A stretch of DNA of 64,000 nt from assembly GCF_024323335.1 (NCBI RefSeq), contig NC_066582.1, forward strand, positions 180,926,782 to 180,990,781, in the 5' to 3' direction. The stretch's first letter is position 1. Each line of letters starts with the position of its first letter. Position numbers and translations under genes: made by a program. The notes below the pieces were generated by a model that did no database searches, was not told where the DNA came from, and saw only the letters and a list, made by a program, of their open reading frames with translations. Of the stretch, positions 34,591 to 47,393 are shown piece by piece. Source of the DNA: Lathyrus oleraceus (taxonomy: Eukaryota > Streptophyta > Magnoliopsida > Fabales > Fabaceae).

Positions 34591-36218
34591 ACACTTTGGG
34601 TGCTAACACCTTCCTTCTGTGTAACCAACCCCCTTACCTGTAATCTATGGCATTTTATTAGTTTTGATTTGATAACCTCTTATCTTTTAGTTTTGTTCGT
34701 ACCTGTAAGACCCCAGTTTTGACCCTAATATCCCTCATGTTATTCTCATCATATGCATTAACATTGGGATCACACCTTGGGATCCTCCTTACCCCTCATT
34801 CATTGGGTTTGCATTGGGAGAGATCACCAAGCACATTTTATTGTATCATGCTTCATTTTGCTTTATTTACTAACCAAAATACCAAAAATATGTCATTGTA
34901 TAGTTTAACTGCTTTTGTAGGTAGTGTGTATGCTCACCTTTGATATATCAAGCTCATATCTAGGGTTCAAGACCCTCAATGCAAGGAGATCAATCAAGAA
35001 ATGGTTTACTATGGATCTAAGTATTAGATGTGGATCCCAATGATCTTCACATGTTATTTTTATCAAGAAATCATCAAGATTTTGAAGCTTGTTTGCCTTG
35101 GAAGCCCTAATTCATCTTGGTATCTTGTGTGACTTATTCAACACGTTTATTCACCAATTGGTCAAATATTTAAAGGGATACTTCACATTTCATCATCTTA
35201 TGCATATATTATCCTCCAAGAGTCCCAAAAGTCAATAGAATATCAATCTAGCAAGAGGGTTCATGGTGGTTGACCAGAGGAATTCAACTGGTCAAAACTA
35301 GGGTTCCCTAGACCCTATCTCCTACAATTTGTATCATATGAAAATGATTACAAGAGAAAAGTTACTATAAATAATATTGCAAACAACTCTCATGTTGAGA
35401 TCAAGAGCTAGTTTTGCTTGGAAAGTCATTTTTTATGGTGAAAGATTATAGGTCATTTTGTCTAAATCCTAATTTGGAGGTCAACTTACCAAGACCATAA
35501 CTTGCTAAATTTTTATGATATTAAATACATTCAAGTTGCATGATTAAATTCAATATTTCTACTTCAACTTTGATGTTTGGAGGAAGTTCAAATTCAACTT
35601 TCAAATGCATGTGCCAAGAGGAAACATTATAGGTCATTTTGGGCCAATACCATTGAACAAGTGATATTCCTCAACTTCTAAAATACATAACTCTTTCATG
35701 CTAAATCCAAATTACGTCAAATGTGTTACCAAATTGAAGGGGTTTGAAATATATACAACTTTGATGAAGTAACTTTTCTCATCTAAAGTCCATATAAAAA
35801 GTTATTCAATGTGGAAGAAGTGAACATATGGCTTGGTACTTAGAATTTTTTTGATATGTTTGATTTTCCAAACTTCCACCTTAAAATTCATCATGATCCA
35901 AGCTTCAAATGAATAAGTATTCAACATGAAAGTTTTTTCTCTTGATGTAACCTTTTAAAAAAGTCCAAAATCATCTCATTTTGATAAAGGATGAATGTCT
36001 TGAGCATGGCTTAAAGTTGAAGGACCATAAGGATAATATCAAGTTCCACTTACCATACACGACTGCATGGCTTGACAATATGATTTCAGCATGAATCACA
36101 CTCAATTTTGGACCTAGGTGCATCACTTGATGGTCCTATGGCACACCCATGCAAACATGCAAGAGAGATTTTCAAGTTTTGCAAAAAATGGAAGTGTGAA
36201 AATATCATTGACACTGGC

Positions 36219-36227
36219 CTATAAATA
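36219..36227 (+). promoter_or_regulatory. TATA box in 5' LTR of element C
   Basis: CTATAAATA followed by GAAGCTCTCTTGCTCAGAA, about 1.5 kb into the LTR. Confidence 0.7.
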
Positions 36228-36510
36228 GAAGCTCTCTTGCTCAGAAATAAGGACCTCATGCGCAAGCTTTGATTCAACAACCCTAAACCCTCACCATTAA
36301 AGGATAAGCTTGAAGATTTTCTTTGAAAATCGAGTTTTAATCTCCCACTGTTTTTGAGATTGAAACTCCAAGAGTCCATCCCTTTCCTTGATCCATTTCT
36401 ATTCCATCAAGCATCTGAAGCAAGGCCAAGCATAATTGAGAGCAAGATCGTGCCAATCTGAAGCTCCATTGAAGGTGATTTTCCATATTTTTCCACTCTT
36501 CTATTCTCTC

Positions 36511-36696
36511 TTATTTCTCCACTATTATTGTTGATTTTTGGTTGTCTGAAGTCCTACCAATGTATGCAACACGATTGAGTTGCTTAGAGGTCAAATCGAA
36601 GCAACTCAGATCATGATCCTCAAAATTCAACTCCCTGTATCTTCTTATATACTTAGAGTTAGACAAAATTGAGGCCATATTCGAGATCCTGAGCAT
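36511..36696 (-). other. Antisense open frame kept in Ogre LTRs (copy 4)
   Basis: 61 codons homologous to copies 1-3 (SNSKYIRRYRELNFEDHDLS). About 290 bases downstream of the TATA box, as in copy 1. Confidence 0.4.
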
Positions 36697-39206
36697 TTTT
36701 TATTTAAATCCATGTCTTGCTTTTTCATTTTGGTGATGGTTGAAGGTGGACCAGTCTGGTGAGGTCCACCGGAGAAGAAGACTGGAGCTCTGGCTCCAGC
36801 GATGTGTTGGCAAGTCTCTTAATCACATGATCCATTCAAAATGTTTTAATCTTGAGTGTTGGTTGTGATTACCACGTGTGTTGCGAAGTTGATTAGAGAC
36901 CACATGGAACACGCGCTTGGGACAATCTGATCTGCCATCTCAATTAATGAGGGAGATCAGAAGGTCCACGTATTTTTTATTTTCATAATTTTCATTTTAA
37001 TTGCCTTATTTTCATTAATTCATATTAATTGTAATATTGATCCAAAAAACATGGGACTTTCACCAAAAAAATTCAAATGTTGTCCTCTTTCATTATCTGA
37101 ATTAAAATCATTTTTTGGATCAATATTAATATTTTCCATGATTTAATTGTTTTTATGCATATTTTTAATTATTTAAAATATTTCTGACTTTTCAAAAATA
37201 GTGAAATTTTTTCTCCAAGGTCTTTTGACCTTGTTTGACCTATGATAAATCTATTTGATATTTATTTGGTTTTTTAGGAGGTTTTAGGTTTTTGATTAAA
37301 CATAATTTAATTTAATGCATTTTTAATTGATTTTTTAATTGTTTAATTGTGAATAAATTGTGTTGAGCTATTTTTATTGACTTGTGAAGTTTGACTATTA
37401 TGTTTGGGCATTGGTCAAGGTTGATTTGACTTTGTTGGATTAAAATCATTAGGTTTAAGGGATTGATGAAATGTACATTTCATCTTCCAAAATGAATGAA
37501 TGATTTTAATTTTATAAAATTCCTCCCATAACCAATTTGTGTTTGTCTCATTTCCCCCTCCTTCTTCATCTTTAATCCCATTCTATCCCATCCATTCTAT
37601 TGACCTATGATATCTCTATATCCTAAGGCTAACTTCTTGATAAACCAATACAAGTGTGGATGAGATTAGGTCCACCCTTTTGCCATTTTCTTTTTAAGTG
37701 GGGTATGTTTTAGGAGTATGGTTCATTATACCATATCTCTAACATGCATTAACACTAAAAATTTTATTTCCCGACCTCAGATAGTTGTGACTTCTACATA
37801 AGTCCAATTACGGTTGCTTAACATAGCACTAAATTTTGACCCAAAAGCATAGCATTCTAGTAAGTGAGATTGTAAGTCTCCCCCCTTTCATGGTATTATG
37901 TGGAAACTTGGCCTTTTTTCCTTCCTTTGAAAGTTGTCTTTGTTCAAGGATCCATGCTTGTGAATAGAGGGTTGAGTGTTCTCCAAAGAATGACTTAAAC
38001 AATTGAAAAGCAAAAACAATACTAACATCTAATAACCTAACATTTAACTAACCTTTAATTTCAAGTCATTGACCTAATGCACTTTAAATTCAAGCGCTTT
38101 TATCATTTGTCATTATTCATATCATTCAACTTGTTTATTTTAATGCCATTTTCAATTTGCTCACTTGAGCCATATATTGTGAATATATTGTGATTGTATA
38201 TAATTGTTTGTGTATTTTGTTTATGTTTGTGGTCTTCGGGCCTTAATGTACATAATAACAACAAAAAACCTTAAAAAATGTTTGTGTGGACTGTTGGATT
38301 TGATCTGAGACTTGGACTTAGAATTAGGCAATACTCCCTATGCAAAAGGACTTGGACAATGCCAACTTTTCTTAAGTCAAGTCATAGTGAATTGAACTTT
38401 CATCCAATGCAAGTATTGAGATCCATTTGAGTTCATCTTCTACATGGTCTTGATGAAAATGTTACTTTGAACCTTTGTCTAATGCCTATTTCTGAGCCAT
38501 TCAAGGAGCATGTCATCTAATGCATGGGAGATTATGAAGAAGACTATGGAGTTGCTAACTTGGATGTGGCTATCTTTATTTTATGCCTTGCTCTTCATCT
38601 TGCTATTTGTGTATTGATATTACTTGATTTCAAAGTTCAAAGGAAAAGTGGGTTTCTATATGACATTCTTGTCTATTGGATTGCATCCCATTGGTCAGAT
38701 CTTTTCAACTCTTAACTTTTAAATTTTTGCTTAGGATTAATCTCTTCATCTCCTGCCATTTCTTGAATTTCAAATCTGTCCCCTATTTCAAAATCTTCTT
38801 TTCTTGTGATTTTTAAAATTAGACTTTATTTCAAATTAGAAACTTTGGCCTTATGCCATTGCATTTTTAAACTTCTTTACTTAATTCAAACTTGTAAATG
38901 AACTTAAACATACTTGACTTAAAATTTCAAAAGACAAAAAGAACTAACACTCATTCAAACTCTTTTAGGCTTTTTGTTCCACTTTTAAACTTATTTTTTT
39001 TTGTTAAAAAAAATCAACTCACTTTTAAATTGATACCATGAACTAAGAGGTTTTGATCCCTTATTTTTATGTTGGTACGTAGGCACAAGTCCAAAGGTCC
39101 TGTCAAACAAAAAAATATAATTAATGAATTCTTTTCTCATCCCTCCACTCTATTTATTGCAAACATCTTTTATACCAAAAACACATACACACATAAAAAA
39201 GGGCTC

Positions 39207-39222
39207 CCTAGGAGTACCTAGG
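39207..39222 (+). other. LTR hairpin 2 (element C)
   Basis: CCTAGG/CCTAGG stem with AGTA loop, followed by GGGTGCTAACACCTTCC. The weak form of hairpin 1 is at 39058-39075 before TACGTAGGCA. Confidence 0.7.
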
Positions 39223-39443
39223 ACACTTTGGGTGCTAACACCTTCCCACTGTGTAACCAACCCCATTACCTGTAATCTCTGGCATTTTATTAGTTTGATT
39301 TGAAAACTTCTTATTTTTGGATTTTGTTCGTACTTTTCCCTTTTCCTTTGGAAATAATAAAAGCGTGGTGGAGACTCTGGTTTAATTGACGTTAAGTTTA
39401 TCCATAGCTTAATCGTCATGAATTTATCGCTACAGAAATTAAG

Positions 39444-39461
39444 TGGTGACTCTGCTGGGGA
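39444..39461 (+). other. Primer binding site of element C
   Basis: TGGTGACTCTGCTGGGGA nine bases after the LTR end, same tRNA family as element A. Confidence 0.85.
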
Positions 39462-40307
39462 GTAGTCCTCAGTGGGGTTAACATACTTTTTTATGTGTAT
39501 TTAATTGTATATTTGATGTTTGTATATTTGTTTGTGTGATATAATCTACTTGTTGTGCTTCGTGATCTCTGAGTGGTGAGATAAGTTCTATCCCGGACTT
39601 GAGTGCAATTAAGATATGAGGATGGTATAGTCATGTTCGACTTGTGTGGAGTAGTCTTTAACAAGCTGGCTTGAGACCCATCTACTCAGTGGAGACCCTT
39701 TTGGAGTTATGAATGTCACACAAGTTATTTGTGGTTAGGCATTACTTTCTCTGATTTGTGGTCCGAGAAGCTGAGGACGTAGAACATTTAACCCAACTTG
39801 GCCTATTTAGGACGTAGTGCGGAGACTGTTCAGGTGTAGACTTGATAAAAGTTGTTACGCGATTCTACACTCAGACGAGTTTCTCTTGAGAATATTATGG
39901 GTTGATGAGTCAGTTATCCTAACCTATAATATCCGATAGATGGAATTAAGACTCTGGGAACTTTTTAGAACATGATCTTCAGGTTTTTTAATATACTCCT
40001 TTGGGATGGTTCTTAACCTGACTCTATGCTCGTGACTCACAACAAACTCTTGATTCTTGGTTGATCCAATCAAGTCTTGTCAATATCAATGGAACTTAGG
40101 TGTTGATAAGGTGAAAACCATAATCCACCAAAATGGATGATTGATCTTGACAATGACTTGATTCATCCCTTGGCCTTTGTTTATTTGCCTTGTGTGTGAT
40201 CCCTTACTTGTGATTGTTGCATTCGTGCATTCATGCACATCATAACATTCATCACACGAAAAAGAGCTTCAAGCAACTAAGGTTTTATTTGCAAATATTT
40301 CCAGACC
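39462..40307 (+). other. 5' leader of element C
   Basis: About 850 bases with no credible frame. It ends just before the ORF1 start. Confidence 0.7.
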
Positions 40308-41793
40308 ATGGATTGTGGATGAAGGAACACTAAGAAGTACAGTTTCAGATGTCCAGATTTGAAAGAGTTAAGAAAGCTATCATCTTTTGTATTAGGTCCC
40401 TTGGACTTCAAACAATGTCATGGGAAGCTTATATCTGTGTTATCTACTAATGTAGTTGAAGGAATTTTGAGTGCGTTGGTTCAATTCTATGACCCTCTCT
40501 ACCGTTGCTTCACTTTTCCCGATTATCAGCTTATGCCTATGTTGGAGGAGTATGCCTATCTCTTTGGAATACCCATTTCTAACAAAGTGCCGTTTAGTGG
40601 ATTAGAGGAGATTCCCAGGTCTCATATCATCGCTGAAGCTCTTCACTTGAAGAAGTAGGATATTAAGGCTCATTGGATGAAGAAAGGAGGAACGCATGGG
40701 TTGACTTCTGAATTCCTTGTCGGGAAAGCTACTGCCTTTTGTTAAACCAGTAGTGTGGATGCTTTTGAAGCTATCTTTGTGTTGCTCATCTATGGTTTGG
40801 CTTTGTTCCCTAACATTGATGGTTTTGTTGATGTTAACGCCATTAGAATTTTCCTGATTGGGGATTCTGTGCCTACTCTGTTGGGTGATGTGTACTTCTC
40901 TTTGCATCTAAGGAATTCTAAAAGTGATGGAACTATTGTGTGTTGTGTTCCTCTTCTATACAAGTGGTTTATTTCGCACTTGTCTCAGACGTCTGCTTTT
41001 GTGGAGAACAAGCAATGTCTACGGTGGTCCCAGAGACTTATGTCTCTCACTGATGATGATATAGTTTGGTATGATTATTTATTGAGTAGCTTGGAGATTA
41101 TTGATAGTTGTGGTGAATTCTATAATGTTCCTCTCGTTGGTACACAAGGAGGAATTAACTACAACCCTACTTTGGATCGTCGTCAACTTGGGTTCCCCTT
41201 GAGAGACACACCTAATAACAATCAGTTAGAAGTCCTTTTCTATCAAGAGGGTAAAGATCCCCAACATTTGAAGTAGAAGATGGTACACACTTGGCATAAT
41301 GTGCATAGGAAAGGAAGATCTGAGCTTGGTCTATGTAACTGTGTAGCTTTGGAAGCTTACACTCTTTGGGTGAAGAAGAGAGCTTTGGAATTGAAGATGT
41401 TGTATGCTTGTGGTTGAATCAACTCTCCCTAACCAAGATGTAGAGGAGTTGGAAGACGCACCCACCATGATGAAGCAAGAGAAGGATATGTGGGAAGAAC
41501 AGTTGCATGCTTTGAGCCAAAAGCATGAGGAGTTGCAGCTTGAGTCTAGGGACAAAGATGCACTTATTGAACGTCTTGAAGACAAAGCAGTGAAGAGATA
41601 AAGAGAGCCATATGATCCATCTTCCTCCAGTATGCCTCAACCTTCCGTTGCTCGGAAGAAGATTGTAGATCAACTTGTCCTTGAGAAGACTCAAATGAAG
41701 ACTTCTTTTGAGTCCGAGATTTGACGCATCCGAAGGAAGTACGTGTCTGCATCCAGATTATCTGACGCCGTTGTTAAGGGATCCTTAGGATGA
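40308..41793 (+). pseudogene. Ogre ORF1 (element C)
   Basis: ATG at 40308, with a stop already at codon 5. Later open stretches are 40359-40658, 40755-41276 and 41404-41601. The N-terminal half has VEGILSALVQFYDPLYRCFT and YQLMPMLEEYAYLFGIPI, a pattern I associate with the plant-mobile-domain-like or DUF7745-like family of legume proteins; this assignment is from memory. The C-terminal part is a charged coiled coil (EELEDAPTMMKQEKDMWEEQ and following). An extra ORF upstream of gag is characteristic of Ogre; its function is unknown. At least four stops and one shift break it. Confidence 0.75.
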
Positions 41794-42016
41794 TTAGTCT
41801 CCTTTTCTCTTGTATTTATATGTTGGTTTATGAAATTTTACTAAGTGTAATCCTTCCAATTCTATGAATAAAAGAGATTTTTATGGTCAATCAAAATTGT
41901 TACAATTGTTACTATTATATATTTGCAAATAAAATAGTATGTTCCTTGAAAATAAAAACAATCAAAACATTGCATTTCATGCATCATTTGCATAAACATG
42001 TTTTTTCTTCCGCCAA

Positions 42017-43504
42017 ATGTCTTATTGGTTATTCTTATGTGCTTCAGCCAAGCTGACTCATCGATACAATACTCGTGCCAATCATCCGAGAATCATGGAA
42101 CACTTGGAACAAGAGAAACGAGAGTTAAAGGACGAGAGTTCCCACTTGACTGCCATGATGGAGTCTGTTCTAGCTGCTCAGAGTCAATCTTCTCCAATGC
42201 ATGCAACTCCTCCTCCTCAGAGGACTGTCATCTCAGAGGTTGCTACTTCAACCGTGCCTGCTACTCAGTTTGCTCCTGCTATGCCTGTCGGATTCCCATG
42301 GGGAATGTCACCGAACTTTGTGCCCGAAGGCTTTGCGCCTACATTTGCTTCCATACCAGCATCTAGCCCGGTCATGTATGTGCCGTCTCCAGTTGTCCAC
42401 ACTCTTCCTCATATTGAAAACACCATCTACCATTCTGAGCCGTCTAAGGGTCCAAGTGTTTATGAAAAGATGGATGAGATGAAATACCAATTCCTTGAGC
42501 TGCGAAAGGAGTTGAAGACCTTGAGGGGAAAAGATTTGTTAGGTAAGAGTGTTGCGGAACTTTGCTTAGTGCCAAACGTCAAAATCCCGATGAAGTTCAA
42601 AGTCCTTGACTTTGAAAAGTATAAGGGAATCACTTTCCCGCTTAGCCATCTCGTCATGTATGCTAGGAAAATTACAATGCAAACTGATAATGATCAGTTA
42701 TTGATTCACTACTTTCAGGACAGTCTGACTGGAGCTGCTCTGAGGTGGTACATGGGATTGGATAGTGCAAGTGTTCACAGGTTCAATGATTTGGGTGAAG
42801 ATTTTGTGAAACAGTACAAATACAACATTGATATGGCGCCAGATAGGGACCAACTAAGGTTGATGTCTCAGAAGGATAAAGAGACGTTTAAAGAGTATGC
42901 CCAAAGGTGGAGAGAGCTTGCTTCTCAGATCAACCCTCTGTTGGAAGAAAAAGAGATGACCAAGATCTTCCTCAAGATCCTGAGTTTATTTTATTACGAA
43001 CGAATGATTGCTAGTGCCCCTAGTGATTTTACCGAAATGATAAATATGGGGATAAGATTAGAAGAGGGTGTCCGTGAGGAACGTTTGTCTAAGGAAGAGG
43101 TATCTTCGAGTAAGAAGTATGGTAACTGTTTCGCTAGGAAGAAGGAAGGTGAAACCAATGCAGTGTCAGTAGGGAGGCAGAGGAGGCCTCATGTTAGAAG
43201 AAATCCGCAACCACATCAGCATCATCATCAAGTATCATCCGTTATTCCAGTATTTTCAAACAATCAATCAGTACCAGTTCAACAACAACGTCAACAACCG
43301 CCACAACAAAGAACAAACAGCTACAACACCACCACCAACAATAATCAACAACAACAACAAAAATTTGAGTGGAAGAACGTATCTTTTGACCCTATTCCTA
43401 TGACCTATGCTGAGTTATATCCATATTTGGTTCTCAACAACCTTCTCCAACCAAGAAATCTGCCACAAGTTCTAGAACCACTTCCATGGGGATCCTGGTC
43501 ATGA
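42017..43504 (+). pseudogene. gag: gag of element C
   Basis: 495 open codons from an ATG at 42017: N-terminal coiled coil, P/A-rich spacer, then a retrotransposon gag core (YARKITMQTDNDQLLIHYFQ, LTGAALRWYMGLD, FNDLGEDFVKQYKYN, KETFKEYAQRWRELASQI, a late LEEGVREERL) and a C-terminal basic Q/N-rich tail with FDPIPMTYAELYPY. It runs off frame at PLPWGSWS because about 40 bases containing the CAFHQGAPGH motif region are deleted relative to element B. The length before the shift matches a full Ogre gag core. Confidence 0.85.
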
Positions 43505-45281
43505 TATCGAGGATTGCTACCCGTTGAAATATGAGGTCCAGAAGCTAGTGAGGAGTGGGATGGTGTCCTTCGAGGACCGTGCGCCGAATGTTAAAGCTAA
43601 TCCATTGCCTGCTCATGGTAATTCCTCTGTTAATATGGTAGATCGTTGTCCGGGAAGTTTCCGAGTGTTTGATGTTTGACGTATTCGTAGATCTTTGGTG
43701 GAAATGCACAAGACCCTTTGTAGGATTACTGATTGTGAACACGACCACGACAGTTGTACAATCTGCAGTGTGAACCCCCATGGGTGTTTGGTTTTCAAAA
43801 GAGATATCCGGAAGTTGATGGATGAGAATGTAATCCAAATTCAATAGTCAAGGGATATAGATGATGTCAACGTAATAGTGCCATTCTTTAAGACCCTTAA
43901 GCGGGTGGTAATTTAGTTCGATAGAAGCAGCAGTAACAACGTCAACAGATCAATATCGCCGTTAGTAATATGGTTAGCAGGCCTAGTCCCATATGCATCC
44001 GGTAGAGGTGTTCCGTATCTGTATAATGCAACAATGGTGGAGAATGGTCAAGAGGTCCCATTTCCTACGACTAATTCTGTTGTAAACATTGCCGATATAA
44101 CAAAGGTGACCCGTAGCGGTCGTGCGTTTGGTCCCGTTTTCTCAAAGGATGTAGAGGATGTGGGTAAGAAGGTTTAAATGCCTGTAGCAAATTCGGTTTA
44201 TGCTCCAAAGTGTCAGTCTGGTAAATCCAACAATTTAATGCCTAATGATGACGATGAGGTGCTTCGTTTGATTAAGAAGAGTGAATTCAATGTGGTGGAG
44301 CAGCTGCTCCAGACTCCTTCGAAGATTTCAGTGTTGTCTCTACTCTTGAATTCTGAAGCACATAAAGAAGCATTGCAAAAGGTATTGGAGCAAGCTTATG
44401 TTGACCACATTGTGGCTAACATTCCTTCCTACAATAATCTAAGCTTCTGTGATGAAGAACTCCCCGAGGAGGGTAGGAATCACAATCTGGCATTGCATAT
44501 ATCGATGAATTGTAAGGAGGATGCACTGTCAAATGTATTGGTTGATACCGACTCTTCTTTGAATGTACTCCTCAAGTCAACTATGTCAAGATTATCCTAC
44601 CAAGGAGCTCCGATGAGATACAGTGGCGTGATCGTCATATATTTTGATGGTTCTCGCAAAACTTTATTGGTGAGGTGGACCTTCTAGTGAAGATAGGTCC
44701 GAGTGATTTCCATTTACTTTCCAGGTAATGGATATCCACCTGGCCCACAGTTACTTGTTAGGAAGGCCACTGATACATGAGGCAGGAGCTGTGACGTCCA
44801 CTCTGCATCAGAAGTTGAAGTTCATGAAGAATGGTAAGCTCGTCATTGTGGGCGGGGAGAAAGCTCTGTTGGTAAGTCATCTGTTGTCTTTCTCATATGT
44901 TGAGGCTAAGGATGAGATTGGAATTCCATTCCAAGCTCTATCTATTTCTAAAGAGAAGAAAGTTGGGGCACCTATGTCCTCTTTTAAAGACGCTCAAAAG
45001 ATTGTTGAAGATGGTAACTCTGACCAACGGGGCCGGATGGTAGAGGTCCCCGATAACAAGAATCATGCTGGTTTGGGATTTCGGCAAGGGTCGTCTATGA
45101 TCAAAGCTGAAGATATGCAACTGAGTTTCCGTAGCGGAGGATTCATCCATGGTAATGAACAACACTCAACTGCAGTGATTGAGGATGATGAAGATGAAGA
45201 CTGCATCATCTTTGTGACGCATGGAAAAGCTTGCAACAATTGGATCACTGTCGATGTTCCTGTTATTGTTCATCGCTCTAA
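43505..45281 (+). pseudogene. pro: gag end and protease of element C
   Basis: Decayed up to about 44177, then open frames 44178-44687 and 44728-45285. The protease active site reads VDTDSSLNVL (about 44543-44575), so the usual Gly of DTG is Asp, which would disable it. LLGRPLIHEAGAVTSTLHQK follows at about 44755-44815. Stops and a shift near 44688 add to the damage. The last codons run into the intron donor. Confidence 0.85.
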
Positions 45282-45532
45282 GTAATTGTTTTATTATTTT
45301 TTGAAAATCCTTCTCCTATGCCTAAGGGAGAAGTGAACATTGTTGGGAATATTTCAAATTAATCATCAATAAAATGCAATTCTATTCATCCACATCTATG
45401 ATGTTTTATTTTACTTTTTACTTTTTTGAAAATGGTAATCACAAAAAACATAAATAACTAATAATTATCCATCTGCATAATATTTGGTCACAATTCACTT
45501 CTCTAAAATCAAAATACCAAATCATTATGTAG
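45282..45532 (+). other. Intron between protease and pol, element C
   Basis: Donor GTAATT after CTCTAA, acceptor ATTATGTAG ending at 45532 (251 bases). Same phase as in element B. The inverted repeat CTTCTCC/GGAGAAG is at 45310-45333. Confidence 0.75.
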
Positions 45533-46700
45533 GTTGGTTTCTAAACCTATTGAATACAATGATCATACTCCATCTCCAAACTTTGAATTCCCTGTGTTTG
45601 AGGCTGAGGAAGAAAGTGATGAAGAAATGTCTGATGAATTGTCTCGTCTACTTGAGCACGAGGAAAAAGCCATTCAGCCGTTCAAAGAGCAGATTGAGTT
45701 AGTCAACTTGGGCTCCGAGGATGATGTGAAGGAAGTCAAGATTGGGTATCAACTGTGTCCAGAGGTTAAGAAGGGGTTGATTGATTTTCTTCGACAGTAT
45801 TCAGATATGTTTGCTTGGTCCTATCAAGACATGCCTGGTTTGGATTCTGATATTGTGGAACATAAATTGCCTTTGAAGTCAGAATGCCCGCCAGTCAAGC
45901 AGAAGTTGTGAAGGACTCATCCCGATATGGCAGTAAAGTTCAAAGAATAAGTGCAAAAGCAAATTGATGCTGGTTTCCTTGTTACCGCTGAGTATCCACA
46001 ATGGGTGGCCAATATTGTGCCTGTTCCAAAGAAGGATGGAAAAGTCCGTATGTGTGTTGATTATAAAGATTTGAACAAAGCTAGTTCGAAAAATGATTTC
46101 CCGATGCCACACATTGATATGTTGGTAGATAATACAACTAATTTCAAAGTCTTTTCATTTATGGACGGATTTTCCGGTTATGATCAGATTAAGATGGAAC
46201 CCGAGGATATGGAGAAGACCACATTCATTACACCCTGGGGAACATTTTGTTATAAAGTGATGCCTTTCTATTTAAAGAATGTTGGTGCAACATACCAGAG
46301 AGCAATGACCATTCTTTTTTCATGATATGATGCATAAAGAGATCGAAGTATATATTGATGATATGATTGCTAAATCCAGTGATGAATAAGAACATGTAGA
46401 GCATTTATTGAAGTTATTCCAGCGTTTGAGGAAGTATAAACTCCACTTGAATCCCAATAAGTGTACTTTTGGTGTTCGTTCTGGTAAGTTGTTGGGCTTT
46501 ATTGTCAGTGAGAAGGGCATTGAAGTTGATCCTGCGAAGGTCAAAGAAATACAAGAGATGCTTGTGCCCAAAACTGAGAAGCAAGTCAGAGGTTTTCTTG
46601 GCTGCTTGAATTACATATCAAGATTCATTTCACACATGACTGCCACATGTGCGCTTATATTCAAGCTTCTTCGGAAAGTATGGGATGTGTTCTTGGTCAG
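45533..46700 (+). pseudogene. pol: Reverse transcriptase of element C
   Basis: Frames 45534-45911, 45951-46325 and 46408-46842 carry VPVPKKDGKVRMCVDYKDLN, FSFMDGFSGYDQIKM, TYQRAM and, after a one-base shift at about 46315, YIDDMIAKS. Stops at 45909, 45948 and 46388. Compared with element B, about 136 bases (matching B 15959-16094) are deleted at 46679, removing the RT-to-RNase H connection and shifting the frame. Confidence 0.88.
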
Positions 46701-47393
46701 CAAGACGAAATTGGAAAGAAAGAATATGTTATTTACTACCTCAGTAAGAAATTCACCGACTGTGAGACTCAGTATTCTATGCTTGAAAAGACTTATTGTG
46801 CATTGGCTTGGGCTGCTAAGCGCTTGCGTTAGTATATGTTGAATCATACCACTTGGTTGATATCCAAAATGGATCCAACCAAGTATACTTTTGAGAAGCC
46901 TGCTTTAACTAGGAGGATTGCCCGTTGGCAGATGTTGTTATCAGAGCATGATATTGAATACCGATCTCAGAAAGCAATCAAAGGTAGTGTCTTGGTTGAC
47001 CATTTGGCTCACCAACCAATTGAAGGTTACCAATCAGTAAAGTATGATTTTCCTGATGAAGAGATTTTGTACCTAAAGATGAAAGATTGTGATGAACCAT
47101 TGCTTGAAGAAGGGCCAGAACCTAGTTCCCGGTGGGGCATGGTATTTGATGAAGCTGTTAATCAGTATGGTAATGGCATTGGGGCAGTGATTATTACTCC
47201 TCAAGGCACTCATTTTCCGTTTACAGCTAGATTGACTTTCAAGTGTACAAATAACATGGATGAGTATGAAGCTTGCATTATGGGGCTTGAAGAGGCCATT
47301 GATCTTAGAATACAGTATTTGGATGTCTTTGGAGATTCATCTTTGGTTGTGAATCAGATCAAAGGTGATAGGAGACGAATCAACCCGGTTTGA
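46701..47393 (+). pseudogene. pol: RNase H domains of element C
   Basis: The Ty3-type RNase H remnant is at about 46690-47030 (GKKEYVIYYLSKKFTDCETQ). The second, archaeal-type domain begins near 47130 in the long frame 46836-47393 with VFDEAVN, DEYEACIMG and GDSSLVVNQIKG, and continues in frame 47390-47671 (MADALATLASM). The acidic positions are kept. A shift at about 47370 splits the domain. Confidence 0.8.

Larger units (their letters stand above)
8670..34703 (+). mobile_element. Element B: degenerate Ogre (Ty3/gypsy, Tat clade) retrotransposon
   Basis: Order: truncated 5' LTR (8670-10910), end of gag, solo copia LTR, gag-protease, intron, pol, post-pol hairpins, inserted copia element, 3' untranslated region, 3' LTR cut at 34703 by element C. 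Ogre identity rests on the long LTRs, two RNase H domains in pol, the PR-RT intron and the PBS family. All reading frames carry stops or frameshifts, and ORF1 and most of gag are deleted, so the copy is dead. The site before it is CTACT (8665-8669); the matching right duplication lies beyond the window. Confidence 0.85.
30197..34703 (+). repeat. 3' LTR of element B, interrupted at 34703
   Basis: Begins TATAAGACCC (the terminal TG is now TA) and follows the 5' LTR of B. It stops at GTTCGTACC, where an intact Ogre LTR (element C) starts. In the solo LTR the sequence GTTCGTAC runs on for about 100 more bases, so only the tail of this LTR is displaced. Confidence 0.85.
34704..39434 (+). repeat. 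5' LTR of element C
   Basis: 4731 bases from TGTAAGACCCCAG to CGCTACA. Same subtype as the solo LTR at 3368-8105. Confidence 0.9.

Noticed and set aside
40359..41276. Host gene with a plant-mobile-domain-like protein
   Set aside because: It lies between the PBS/leader and gag of element C, exactly where Ogre ORF1 is expected, and carries several stops.
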